A DNA stretch of 64,000 nt from Lamellibrachia satsuma. Its lineage: Eukaryota > Annelida > Polychaeta > Sabellida > Siboglinidae. Numbering within the stretch: the first letter of the stretch is position 1; every line of letters starts with the position of its first letter. The stretch is taken from contig BSQZ01000034.1 in the NCBI GenBank assembly GCA_033239005.1, forward strand, positions 3,731,001 to 3,795,000. Reading direction: 5' to 3'. The position numbers were made by a program, and so were the translations under genes. Shown piece after piece: positions 37,299 through 51,000 of this stretch. The notes below the pieces were generated by a model that saw nothing but the letters and a program-made list of their open reading frames with translations, did no database searches and was not told the origin of the DNA.

Positions 37299-38978
37299 CT
37301 ACAACACACAAAGTTTAATAGACGGTACATGGTTGTGATTACCAGTTGGCAGGCATGCATCAACGCAACGGATTGCAGGATCGAGTGTCCACAGAAGTAC
37401 AACACGTAATTTTGAACTTTAAATTACAGAGTCAGAACAATGATGTATCCATGACAATGACAATAATGATGTATCCATGACAATGACAACAATGATGTAT
37501 CCATGACAATGACAACAATGATGTATCCATGACAACAACAACAATGATGTATCCAAGACAATGACAACAATGCAAATAGCTGAAGAATTACTATCGTACC
37601 AACAATAATGCTTACCGATATTAATACTCTAGTATCAGATTGCAACAATCGGCTGATCTGACGTTTGAATAATTTCAAACACAACTGAGCATGTGTTGGC
37701 CTAGATATGCAATTGTTTCAGCGCACGGCCAAATATACAAGCGAATTACATTTTGTACTTCCATTGACAATCACATGACTTCACCTTTACATTAGTGTTC
37801 TTATGCACCAGAGTCGCCACTGGTTATTTGAGTAGGCTTTATTGTAGTCCTATCAGGGTTGAAAAAATCATGATTTTTTTTAAAATAAAAAAATCGGATT
37901 TTTTTAATTTAAATCAGATTTTTTTTATTTATTTCATTTTTTTTATTTATTTGATTTATTTAAAATCTGGTATACACAATGTCATAAAATATTTTACTAT
38001 CAGGCCATCTGGTGTCAATACAGCTACACAAGTGTGCACACGTTATGCTTTTGTAAAAAACACAAAACTTTGTTGATCTCGATGCTTGTAAACAATTATT
38101 TGTGTTAAATTCATATGAATCAGCGATTAAAAAAAGGAAGTCAAAAAAATAAAAAAAATCATAAATCAATGATTTTTTTTGATTTTTTTTGAGCGATTTA
38201 AATGATTTAAATTAAACAACCCTGAGTCTTATGTCTAAAACTCCGCAATAAAATATTTTGTAATCCCGTCTTAGAATGATTTCATGAAAAACCAAACTAT
38301 CTAGTATCTAGTATCCACTATCTAGTGCAAATTTGGGTCCAGTTGAGATTTTGTAGAAAAATGGTTAGATTTCAGCTCAAGATTATTCATTATCACTAGT
38401 TGTCCAATCAACTATTCAAAGTAAATTTTTTTGATAATTAAAAAATATACTGACTCTTTTGTTAAATCGACTGCAACAAACCTAATTTGAAATAGGCTAA
38501 ATGAATGGCAGGTGCTTTAAAATTTAAATCTGAAGATTATTTGATGAAAATGTACCATTATTACACATTCACAAGAATCGATTGTATGGTGGTGCCACCT
38601 ACCAGTAGCACATGTGACTGCCTAGAGCGAACAGGTAGTCGTTGAAGCTCTCGATCGGTGCCTCCTGTAAAACGTAGTCAAGTCTGCGTCCGCCCTGGTT
38701 CAGACTCCCAATGGGAATCTCCTCCTCATCCATGATGCTGGAGGCTGAAGCTGAAGGACACGTCAAGGTCAAAGGTCTCAATTTGAATTTTTTGCTCATC
38801 TAATTTGACTCATTTTGGAGAAAAAAATTTAACCTAGTACCGACTACAACACAATAGCTCATTTGTATTAACTTGTTATTTAGTTTTGGTGAAGGCATCG
38901 AAGTAAATGATAATAAATTAATTAAACATGACATATATTTACAGAACAGTATATATATATATATGTTTATATATATAT

Positions 38979-39032
<54 letters not shown>

Positions 39033-42000
39033 AATAATAATAAATTAGTTAAACATGATATATATATAAATATATGTATACATAGTAAAATATATTAAAT
39101 TTTTTTATTAATTAGTTAAATAAATTAGTTAAAACATGATGCATATGTACAAATGTAAGTGGCTATTCATCGAATGCCACATGAAAAAAAGCAGGTCTTT
39201 AAAAGTCACTTAAAAGTAGCTAAAGTCAAGATTGTCTTTATCTCAACCGAAACAAATGCATGTACAGTTGTACACATGGACGCACGCATACACGAACGAT
39301 GTGCATATACACTCACATGCACTTTCGTCTTGCCTGTCCTGTTCAGCAGCAGACATCTGCCGCAGGACATCGTTGACCTGTTTATCTACGAGTTCCTGCG
39401 GCGTGGTCTTGTGTGCGAGAGCGAACTCATTGATTGTCTTCCACGTGGAGCGCACCGAATCCACGATACGATGCTTGAGATCAGCGCCAACCCGAGACAG
39501 ACTCTCACGCAGTTCTGTGTCAGGACAAAGTGAAGCTTAGAGGAAGGTTTAAAGGTGAGCTATATAACCACCATGATGATAGGTGGAAATAACTTTTTAT
39601 GCAATTTGCGTACACAGCAGTACATAAATGAAATGCTGTGAACTGAATGGCCTTATTTTTACTTATTCTTTAATAATGTTATTATAACATCATAATAATA
39701 ATCTAAGTCTAGCATCTAAGGAGGGAAGGCATGGGTAAAAAGATCAGCCTTCAGCCAACTTCAGTCAATGTAAGTTTCAATTCTACGAACAAAAACTAGA
39801 TCATATTTAGATGATCAAAGCTGTCTAGGCTTTCTTGTAGGAGTGAGCAGCGAATGCAAATATAAATGACACGTGTCGATATCTGTTCATGGAAAAGTGC
39901 ACATGAAAAGTGTGAAAGTGCACATGAAGTGTGAAAGTGCACATGAAGTGTGAAAGTGCACATGAAAAATATGAAAGTGCACATGAAAAGTGTGAAAGTG
40001 CACATGAAAAGTGGGAAGCACCATCCTCTTCCACATTTTCGCTGTTTTTTAATGTGTCATTCTAAAAGACAAAAATGGAAAATCTCTTGAGACCAAATAA
40101 TTACAATGTGCCTAAAAATATATGAATTTTACTGTGAATTTTTTCCTTGAAGCACAGGAGACAGAAACTCACCGAGATGAAAGCGTTTGCGTCCCTTGTG
40201 ATGTGGCATGAGAACAGGTTTCGGTGGATAGTTGGGGGTGACCAGGGGCTCCATCCTATAAGCCTAGCGGTCGATAGACAAGGCAGAAACAGCAACATTC
40301 ATGTAAATAACATGTTTACATAATGCAACTATTAAATTCAGTTATGCCATCAAGTATGTTACAGCCAATCACGTTTTTTAAACAGTGCTAATTTATGAAA
40401 GACAAAGACACTTTGCAGACCTTTTTTTGCAGACCATTTTTTTTTAATCCGTATTTCTGACTTTGAAATTCTGTATAAAGTTGTATGAATCCATCAGACT
40501 TGGTGACAAGTCACAAAGTGCCAAGTCAAGTCAAGTCTCAAGTCATTGACCTACATGTCAAGTCTCAAGTAAATGACCTCCAAGTCAAAGTCAAGTCAAG
40601 TCAAGTCAAGTCAAAATGGGCAACTCGAGTCCGACTCGAGTCAGCCTCTACAACTCAAGTCGACAAGTCTGGAATCCATAACACATTTTTCATTTGTTAA
40701 CTGGCCTAGATAGCATTGCTATGCCAATCAAGTGTTGCCATCTATCAATCTACAAAATATACCTACAACAAACAAAATCAGCTAGGTTTCGCTAGAAATC
40801 TTTCTAGCGTCAAAAGTATTTATACTTGGATTGCTGAGTTTGTCATTTGATTTTATATCTGTTTGATAACACACAAAAATATGTACTTCATCACAATTTT
40901 TCCATATGAAACAAAACTATATAAAATGGGATATAGCTGTATAGTGTATACTTCTCACAAATCAGCGTTTACATTTGTGTCATGTTTGTTAGCTGAGAAA
41001 GAAAGGTTTCATCAACCCTACTAGAATGTTGTAATGGTTCGGGAGATGCTCTTACTTACCACAGGATCAAACTGCAAAATGAAGAGAGAAAAGACATGTA
41101 TACTAAACAAATAACGTTCATGGTTCCAAGATTTTACGTGACAGTGAGTATTTACATAACCAGGTTTTGTAAATGTCCACAACATAATTTTTATCAGTAC
41201 ACATATGAATTAGATTACCATGAAGCTAGGGTTGTCGACTATTTTACTTTGCAAATGTCATGATTTCAAATACATGACTTAGAAAAGAATATTCACAACT
41301 TCATGGATTCATAATAAGCCAAATGACAACGGCTCAGAAAAAACCTTACGTGAACATGCAAGAAAATCTAGTATTCATTCACACTTGGCAATAAAATCAA
41401 AAAGTGAAGAATGAAAGGAACTGTACAATGAATTTCATTGGTTAATTGAACAACTATTTTACAATGAATTTCAATGGTTCATTGAACAACTATTTTACAA
41501 TTAATTTCATGGGTTCACTGAACAACTATTTTACAATGAATTTCATTGGTTCATTGAACAACTACTTTACAATGAATTTCATTGGTTAATTGAACAACTA
41601 TTTTATGGGACATTGAAAGTTGCAACACTAAATTTATTAGTACTTATAACATCTTGGATGGTTAAAATTAATATCTATACATCTTACAATCCTGATCTCT
41701 GAATATTTTCAAAAATACACGATGGCGATGAATTAAAATATGATGGTTTTACAAATATATAGATACTGTTTACTGCAATAAAAGACGGACCAATACATCT
41801 TTTCCGTTGATGGTGAAATGTAATGTTTATCATCAGATGAATTATTGGTCTGACAGTAAAAATACCACAGCAAAAAGATCAAAACAAGAAGTATAACACG
41901 GTTAATTTAGATGTATTTCATTTGGAGAGTTGTGAGATTTTAATTATATTTTTTAATTACTTAACTTCTTATCAGGCAACCAATGAAAATCATTGTACTT

Positions 42001-45000
42001 TCTCTTTAAAACTCCACATATGCCCTGAATAAAATATAAAATTAATTAAACTTTAAAATCCAACGTGATAAATCCATTTGCTGCATCAGCGGTGTCGCCA
42101 CCTACCGGGTGGTATATGTTGAAGATTCCAGGACATGACGGTAGACAGAAGTTCTCGCCAAGTGCGTCCACCCCCCGCACAGTCAAGAACATGCTGATTG
42201 GTGAGCCGAGGGCGAAGAGATGGAGGGGGCAGAAGTCTAGCTGGTGGTATCTGACCAGTGGACCCCCTGTACCGGCCGCCCCTATGATGTAGTCCACTGA
42301 TGTACTGGACGCTGACTGGAGCAGGGGATCTCTGCAATAATAATATAATATTAAATTACCGTATTCTACCTAATAAACGCACAGTATGCTTGAAAAAAAA
42401 TTGGCCATGGAAAAATGTCAAGGAATCTGTTCTTATAAGCGTACACCAAATTTTTTTCTTTAGACAATAAACTGTTTAACACAAGTAATGTCATTTGGTG
42501 ACTAGTATAGAACAACTGAAAAGTGGTGCCAACTGTATAACACCAGATGGCAACGCTTTTCAATCATTCCACACAAGTCAAATTAAAAAAATTACGGATC
42601 CTGCTGATTAAGAAACAGGGTGTATGATAATGAGTATGTTTAATAGGTCAAATACAGCACTTGTATAATACATGTCATAATAGCAATTTGTCTCAAACAA
42701 AAGTCCACATATATATACACATAAAAATAAAAAATAAAATATACAAACGCCATGCATTCAAAGTATACAATTGACTAATCCAATAATTAGTCATTGGACT
42801 TCTATAATAGAGAATGTGAAAATAATTGACAAATATTGGATTTTCTTACCATTCTAGATGGCCTAGAATATATGATTGTATGTTAATTAAAAGATTTTAC
42901 TTTTTTGCAAACAAACAACAGGGTGACCAGTTGCATAAAATTGTAAAACTGTTGCTATATGCAACCGTAATAGACTCCGTATTGTTTTGTATTTTTTAAT
43001 TATACCGAAGACTCGAAATTCCTCTGAGGCACTTTACATACAGTTGTATATGGTAATTATGACTTAAAACTACACCAAAAACCATACAAGCAATAATTAT
43101 TCTAAAACGTAGTCCATGAAAATAATTGTCCAACCATAAATAATATGTATAAAAATAAAAATGAATAAAACTGAATAACGGAAAAAAAGGAGGTCGTAAA
43201 GAAACCCTTTTAACAGCAGGAAAGGTTGTGAATGTTGATACACTAGAAGGAATGGCTGCTTCCGCTTATGACAGAGGAAGCTGATGTGTGATAGTATCCA
43301 CCCTGCATGATGCCCTTGATGCAGAAGGATAGAAGGAAATTGGTTAACTCACGGGGCCATGACTTGCCTCGCTGCGGAGGCTGCCTGCCTCCCGTGCTCC
43401 TCCGCATCCCTCCTCCTCTCCTCCATCATCCGTTTCTCCTGCTGCATCATCGTCTCCTGCTCCTGTCTCCGACCATCAATCTACAACAACACCTTAATAT
43501 AACTTCCATTGTTTCATTTGAAATGACGCGTTCTTTGGTACGCAGTTGCTACACATGATGAATGATCTCTGTGGACAGTTTCTGATATACATCTATAATG
43601 TCCCTGATTTGTTTGAGGTTCGAGCAGATGCCGACCCCTGTGTTACAGACACACTAGAATTCGATGCACAATATTTGAAAATGAGACATTCAGCTGCAGT
43701 GATTGAACGGATTTTGTAAGATTTTTGTTTTAAGATTATCTATAGATTGTGGTCTTCCTTGGTGGTCGTTTTCCTTAAAATAGAAGGCCGGAGGTGATTG
43801 GTCAGATGAGTGCACCAAATTCAAGCCCAAATTTTGAAGAATTGGGTTGTTGGGAGATAAAGTTCTGTTGACAAAGTGTCAAAATACATCTCTGTTTAAA
43901 ACCACTAAAATCACTTGACAGGCTTTTGGCTAAACCAGACACCACAATTAAAACTCAATTAAATGTTTAATCAATCCTATAACAATTGCACCTTGTCACT
44001 CGGTAAACCTGTGTTATATACAGAATCATGGTTGCACCCATAAATCTTCAATTAAAACCATTACTAACTAAATTTTAAATAAAAAACGTCATACCACATC
44101 TTCATGTGCAGACCATGTTCAGTATGTTCACATCTTACCTGCTTTTCTTTGAGTTCCCGGAGGAACCCAAGGAGTTTCTTGCGTGGTCCCATCGGAATAC
44201 CCATCTCCCTCAAGTCAGCCTCCTCACACATGGTCTGTGGGAAGAGGGAAAGCTGGGGGTCATCTCAACATTACATAAATAAAATCTATAATGACAAAAT
44301 TGGACTTGAACTGAACTTGAAACTACCATGTTTCACCCCACCAGTATTCAAACTATGTATAATAATAAATAATGTATTCGTTCATGCGAGCAGTGGCTGC
44401 TCGTTCCAGGCTAATATCATGTGAATGAGTCTGCTATTGTTTATTATATACTAATTATTATATACCAATCATATTAATAATTATGTTGCATTATATATGA
44501 ATTATATCTCATTCATATTATGAATATTATTTATATTAAGTATATTATTTATATTATTTACATTATATAAATATTAAACATAACTAATGCATGCACATAT
44601 ACAAAACTGCTGCTTAGGATCCACCTAATGCTGTCATGTTCCTGGTTCCCTGGGAACACCTACCAGGGCCTCAGTGTCTATCTGTTCCTTATGGAAGGTT
44701 TCCTCGTAGTCCCCCAGTCCCAGTCTCCCCAGGATGGCAGACAACGGCTCCTCCTCCACACTGAGGGATGACTTACTTGCCACGTCCTGCCAACAATCAA
44801 CAATTCTATGTTCTCTTTGGTACTACGTGGTTTGCAAGACCCCAGACAGAACTCAAATACACTTCTCTCCTCACTTGATTAGTTCATCTCAAGTCAGGTT
44901 CATTGATGTATCAACCTGTAGTGTGTGAATGGTTGAAGTAACGTGTGCATTCGGTTTAATAAAAACAATTCTTAAAGTTTAATAAAAAATGTTGGTTAAA

Positions 45001-48000
45001 TTCATCACTGAAAGAATTTACTTTGACTGTTACATCAGGTAACTCGTGAAAGTGTCAACAGCCCTATGTCGTACAGTTTTGTGAAAGTGTCAACAGCCCT
45101 ATGTTGTACAGTTTTGTGAAAGTGTCAACAGCTGCATGTCATAGAGTTTTGTGAAAGTGTCAACAGCCGCATGTCATAGTTTTGTGAAAGTGTCAACAGC
45201 CTACGGGGCCCGAGCACATAAAGTGTGGGTGAACAGTACGCCTAATCAGGTGATGTATCTTGTAACATGTATCTGGTTGCCATGACCACCAGATAGATTT
45301 TTTTACTTAATTTTTTATTTATTAATTTTTTTCTTCTTTCTTTTGTTGTATATATTTTTATTGATCCATCCTTGTTTTTATCTCGCTTTTAGTGCAATGT
45401 TGCTAAGCTTATACTTTGGGCCATATTTCATCTTTTGATGGTATCTCCACGCCCCTGAACTTCAGTTTAATATAAAAAACCAGCCATGTCATACAGTTTT
45501 CATGTTGCAATAACACACAATGTTCTATGGTTAAAATTACAATAATGCTTGGGGGTTAACCTTAGATAAGTATAGCACATCAGTTCACCTCTTTTCCAAT
45601 TCATAATTTTTCATATTCTTAACAGATTTAAACTTGTTGCAATTTTTTTAGTAATTTGTTGTTATTTCTAGTGTTGTAACTGTGCGTTGGAAATACATGA
45701 TTGACTGATTGATAATATATTCAGGACGGAGCACCTTTTGTCTTTTTTTGACCAATTTTTATCGCATACAGTAAAAAACAATTGAACGGTTTGTCTGATT
45801 ATTTAACTAAAACTAAAGGAAAAATGTGTGCAAATGAGGTAGCGTATCGTAGTGGATACTAGATAGGTTCAGTTTTTAATGAAATGATTCTGAAACAAGC
45901 GAACTGAGCACGGACCTTCAGCCCAATATTGGACCAACGTTGTGGCACTGAACACAAGACGGGAGGGAAGACATACCTCAACCTGCCCTATAGCTCCTTC
46001 TGAAGGCTGTGGCTGCAGGGCTGAATCACTCACAGCTGTGGGAATGTTGCTATGGCTACTGTTGCCAGAAGCAACATCGATGTCATTGTTTGAGTTGTCT
46101 GCCTTTGACGCTGGGTCCCTCTGGTGTACCAGAAGGTCGAAGAGAATGAGCGAACCTAGAATCGATACACATGGATGGATGAAGCAATGGTACGACATGG
46201 TGTTTATATGATGCATGTATTATTACTGTTTTTATTTTATTTTTTATATATCGTACATATGTGCACTTCCATCACAATACTGGGCAACAGAACAAAGACA
46301 AGCACATTAACAACTATAAGGGTAAAAGTGCAGAAAACGAAAACAACTGGCTTCCTAGCAGGTTAGGACTTGGTCTCAACCAACTATGAAATTAAAAGAC
46401 TTTACATAGCCTTTACAATTTAATGTCGAGTGTGCAACAAGTGGCTGTTGCAAGGTGTCCACGAAGTCTCTTTCACATGACAGAAACATTTCCTATTGGT
46501 ATGGGTTTTCTTTTGAAATAGTCATTTGTGGGACATCTTTAATATGTTGACATGCCCAATATTTATGTTAGAAATCAGCTACACCAGGAGACAAACCCCA
46601 GGCTCACATCGTCCTGTCAACTGTCAACTGTTGCTCACCAAGACTGTGTCCAACAACGGAGACGTTGCCATCGTAACCAGGATTCCTCATCATGAAGAGG
46701 GCGTAGAGTCTGTTCATCTCATCCACCACGGTGTCGGCAATTTGCTGCATGACAGAAACATGTACAAGGTGAGGGGTCGACTATTATCAACCCAGGTTCA
46801 ACTACCAATGGCATTTATGCACTTATATATTTTTTAGTTTATCTGTGCATTCTAGTTTGTCTAGTTCAGTTTTGTTTAGCCAAGTAACTTTTAGTTTTGT
46901 AAACACTTACTTCGGATACGAGTGTATAAATAAAATTTATTATTAATATTATTTTGTCTACATTTCACTGAAGAACTATTCGACCAACCCACCACATCAT
47001 ACAGCTTTGCAATAAGGATTTTGGGAGTACAAAATAATGCGTTCGTCACACAAACATAACTCTGATTGACAAAGACAAAGCACACTAATGTTTTGATGCT
47101 AGGCAAATTTCCAGATAAACCTAGCGGATTTCGTTTGATGTTTGTACATTTCATAGCCTGATAGATGGTGACAGTAGATCAAAATTGAGATGCTGTAGGC
47201 GGATCAACCAGTGAAAATTGTCTTACGTATTTATACAGCTCCAATTTCAAGTAAAAAGAATGAATTTAAAAAAAAAAGTTTGGCATCTTGGGATATTTTG
47301 GTGGCTGTCTTTAACTAGCTCCAAAATTATTATGTTATTTAATTGTTTTAGCAAGATAAATAGTTACATCTAAATAAAGAAATATACTGTGCACTATCAT
47401 TTGGTTTTCCTAAGCAAACTCTCAGTATCATCATGGACTCACCTGTGCATACGTTGGACTACTGTAGAAGAGGACATCGAGCAGTGTGTGGTTTGTGAAG
47501 TTGCGTAATTTTCCGATGCTTGGTAGAGTGATCGCCTTCAGTTTACTGCAACAGATCATAGGCGCTACAACCTCTTCAGCTGCACCCACTGAGACATCAA
47601 CCTCGCATGTGTAACTGTTCATATTCAACATCCTGTAGTAGCTGTGGCAAGTGATGTCAAGATCGTCCCCAGTGGTGATTTATACCTCGTGTTGTTTGTA
47701 GCAAAACGAGGATATCTTAACAACCAATGCATGAAATTATATGAAATTACAGGGAAATGAATTTGTGAATAAAATATGATGTTAAAATTGCTGTTATATT
47801 TAATTAATTTTCAGATCATGTAGTGAACTTCAAAGAATGCCTGAGAAGAGCATGTCATATTCATCAATATGTCTTTTGTTGTCGCCAAGACTATAGTAAC
47901 TGCTCTTGTGAGCAGTAGACTTCACTATTGCAATTCTCGTTATTACAACATTGCTCTTAAGGACATCTTGAAACTTTGATGTGTGTAAAACTCGTTGGCA

Positions 48001-51000
48001 AGGGTAGTTACCTGGTCTCCTCGTTCCTCTCACTCAGTAGCACTTCTTAAAATCATTGCATTGCCTTCCTGTCCGATATCGCATTATTTTTAAGATCTGC
48101 ACAATTACCTAACAAGTACTTCATCCAAGCAACCAGCCTATTTTGCATTCACTACTCACTCCTGCAAGACACCCTAGAGCAATAGAAGTGTTTTATATTG
48201 TATAACAACAGAACACAAAGAGGCAAAATGACTAAAAATGAACTATGATGAATCAGTAAAATTACTTTATAATTGAAAACGTAAAATGTGCAGTGCATAA
48301 ACCAAAAATTCCCATGGTGCCTCATAACTTGTGCAGTGTTCAGGACAAGGCGATGCCGCTTACTTATCAATGCCTGTGGCGTCTCCGTGAAGTGCTGCAT
48401 GCCACCGCACTGGTAGGAACTCGACGCGACCGATCACCCCCTCATCTTGGTACTGCTTGAAGTGGGACTGCAACATCTGGTAGGATATGGCTCGGAAGTC
48501 ATCCACTGAAACGAGCAATGAACATTTCCATATGACAATCATTTTATTTAGCTCATAAGAAATGAACACCCTCCACAAATATCATGTGATTCATTGTGTA
48601 ATGGTATATGAAAGTCACTTATATACAATACGCTTTCACAACATGTATGACATTATGTCACAATTCAATCAATGCATTACATTTTCATTGAAGAACAAAA
48701 CACTACTACTAAAAAAATCTACATAGTGCAGTATCCCCCATTTTATCCATGTTTCCATGTCCTACGTGGATGCATTTACACTTCCCAAAATTGAATAACA
48801 TCTGCCATTTTCCAGACCATTTATCCAATTTATCTAGATCATCTTGTAAATGCTGTTTATCTGTAAATTTTTTTTACCTTTCCGAATACTTATGTGTCAT
48901 CTGCAAATTTCAGTACTTTGCTAGATATGTCATCTTCCAAATCATTTATATATATTAAAAAATAGTATAGGTCGTAATGCTGATCCCTGTGGTACCCCAC
49001 TCAAAACAGATCTCACCATCTACTATTACTCTTTGTCTTCTGTGTGTAAGCCACTTTTCTATCCAGTTGATTACATCATTACCTAATACCTATACCACGG
49101 GCCTTTAGCTTAAAGTGACAATTATGTTGGGCATCAATCTGCGCAATTGTTTGCTTGTTATTTCGAATGATCGCTTAAAGAATTAGACAATGATGTTATC
49201 TGGACGTACACCTACCACACTCGACGAGGTTCCTAAATCTGAGGTCACAAGTAGATCCAACTCCGTGGACAACAAACACGAGGTGGTCAATCCGACTTGG
49301 CTCTCCTGTCCAACAAAACACATACACACATAGAGAAACACACAGGAAACAGCCAAGCTCCTAGTGATGATTTTCTAACATTGTGGGGCGCAGTTACTTG
49401 GTGGTCGGAGCAACGGATTGTCGGAGGACGGGGGTTCCAGTCCATCTGGTGCCATTTCGAAACCTGGTCAATTTTATTCACCCACATTACCTGTTTCCTT
49501 AGAATGAGACACTGTTGGCTTTTTATAACTGGTGTCTATGATAGGGGAAGTAAAACATCACGCACAATGGGTAGATATGTGTAACCTGCTGTGGACTCCA
49601 TTTTTCAACCACATTAATATGTTATACTATTTTATTGCCGGTTGTAACAGAATCCAGTTAATTTTATTTGAATAATAACTTACCTGGGGGAATATTGTCA
49701 AACTCTTCAACGCCTCTCTTCACGACACGTGGCCGAGCCTGCTCACCCTGCGTAATAATTTAAACATCAATATAAACATTTTGCTTTATTTGATTTTTAG
49801 ATATTGTTCAGCCAATACTTGTAAATATTTAACTTTGTATTATATTTTTCTTCATTACCTGTCATGTTCGAGCCGGATGGTCCATAAGGCTGCAGTGCAC
49901 TTTCTCCAGCCCACTCAGACTTTAGTCACCTGTCTGGTTTCATTCCATGACTTCCACCCAGTTCTTATTGTTCTCTTTGAACAGTTTTTCACCAAGGTTG
50001 TCTTTGGGCTACCAACTTTTCATTTGCCTTTAGGTGTCTATGTTAAAGCCATGAGGTAGTGACTGTCTTCTTCCATTCCTTCTGATCCAATACCATCTTC
50101 TTATCTTGACTTCTGTCCTTATCTTCTTAACTTTGGTCTTAATAATAATATCTTCATTTGACACTACGTATGACCATCATGTTTCTACTTTAACATAATG
50201 CTCACATTTGTGTATGTTATATTATATTCTCTATCTTACTATAAAAGCAATCAGATGGATGCTGCACAAGGAGCTATACACGTACTGGAGCCAGCACGTC
50301 AGGACAGCAAGCTGCATGGGGAGTTGACAAAACTCTCAGATAATGCCAGAGAGTGAAGGATGCGTTTCACAGGCCACAGGAGAGAGAATGGGCCATTGTC
50401 TTGATTGGTACACTGGTTGCCAAAACATGGGGAAAGGAAACCAGGGAAGCCTGCACCCATGTTTGCTGACATCCTGCAATGTCACACAGACATGGAAAGG
50501 AGGAAACCGAGACTGCAGTGCTAGAGAGCCATTCTCCTCTCTTGACATAAGCAAGCAACCAGTAAGCATCATACTGTAAACCATGTCAAGCTTTATTACG
50601 CCATTTAGTAATCATTATTTTATATTTATTTTATAAGATTACTCATACATTTTCAAGAAATTAGGACGGCTTACCTGGGCTGTTCCCCACTCGTCAGGCT
50701 GGGAAGAGGGAAGGAAATGTAGGATGACATTAGGGTTGTGCATGACGATTGTCTCCCCGCCAGTAAACTCCAGTCTGCGATGCCATGTATTTGTCAACAG
50801 GGCGTTCTTAAACTCCTCCTGTTTGAAGTAACACATGAACGCTGCTGAATTGACTTGGTCAAAACTACTTTGATTAAATGCATTATGCGTGAAATACAAC
50901 AGAAAATTATAATTAAGTCCGTTTGATGCGCATATATGCTGTATTGGCCCTACGTATTTGGACACTGTGTTTTTGAAAACCCTAAAAATGCGAGAGAAAA

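Noticed and set aside
42361..42600. Possible DNA transposon beginning ACCGTATTCTACCTAATAAA
   Set aside because: The left end looks like a MITE-type terminus, but no matching inverted end could be found downstream.
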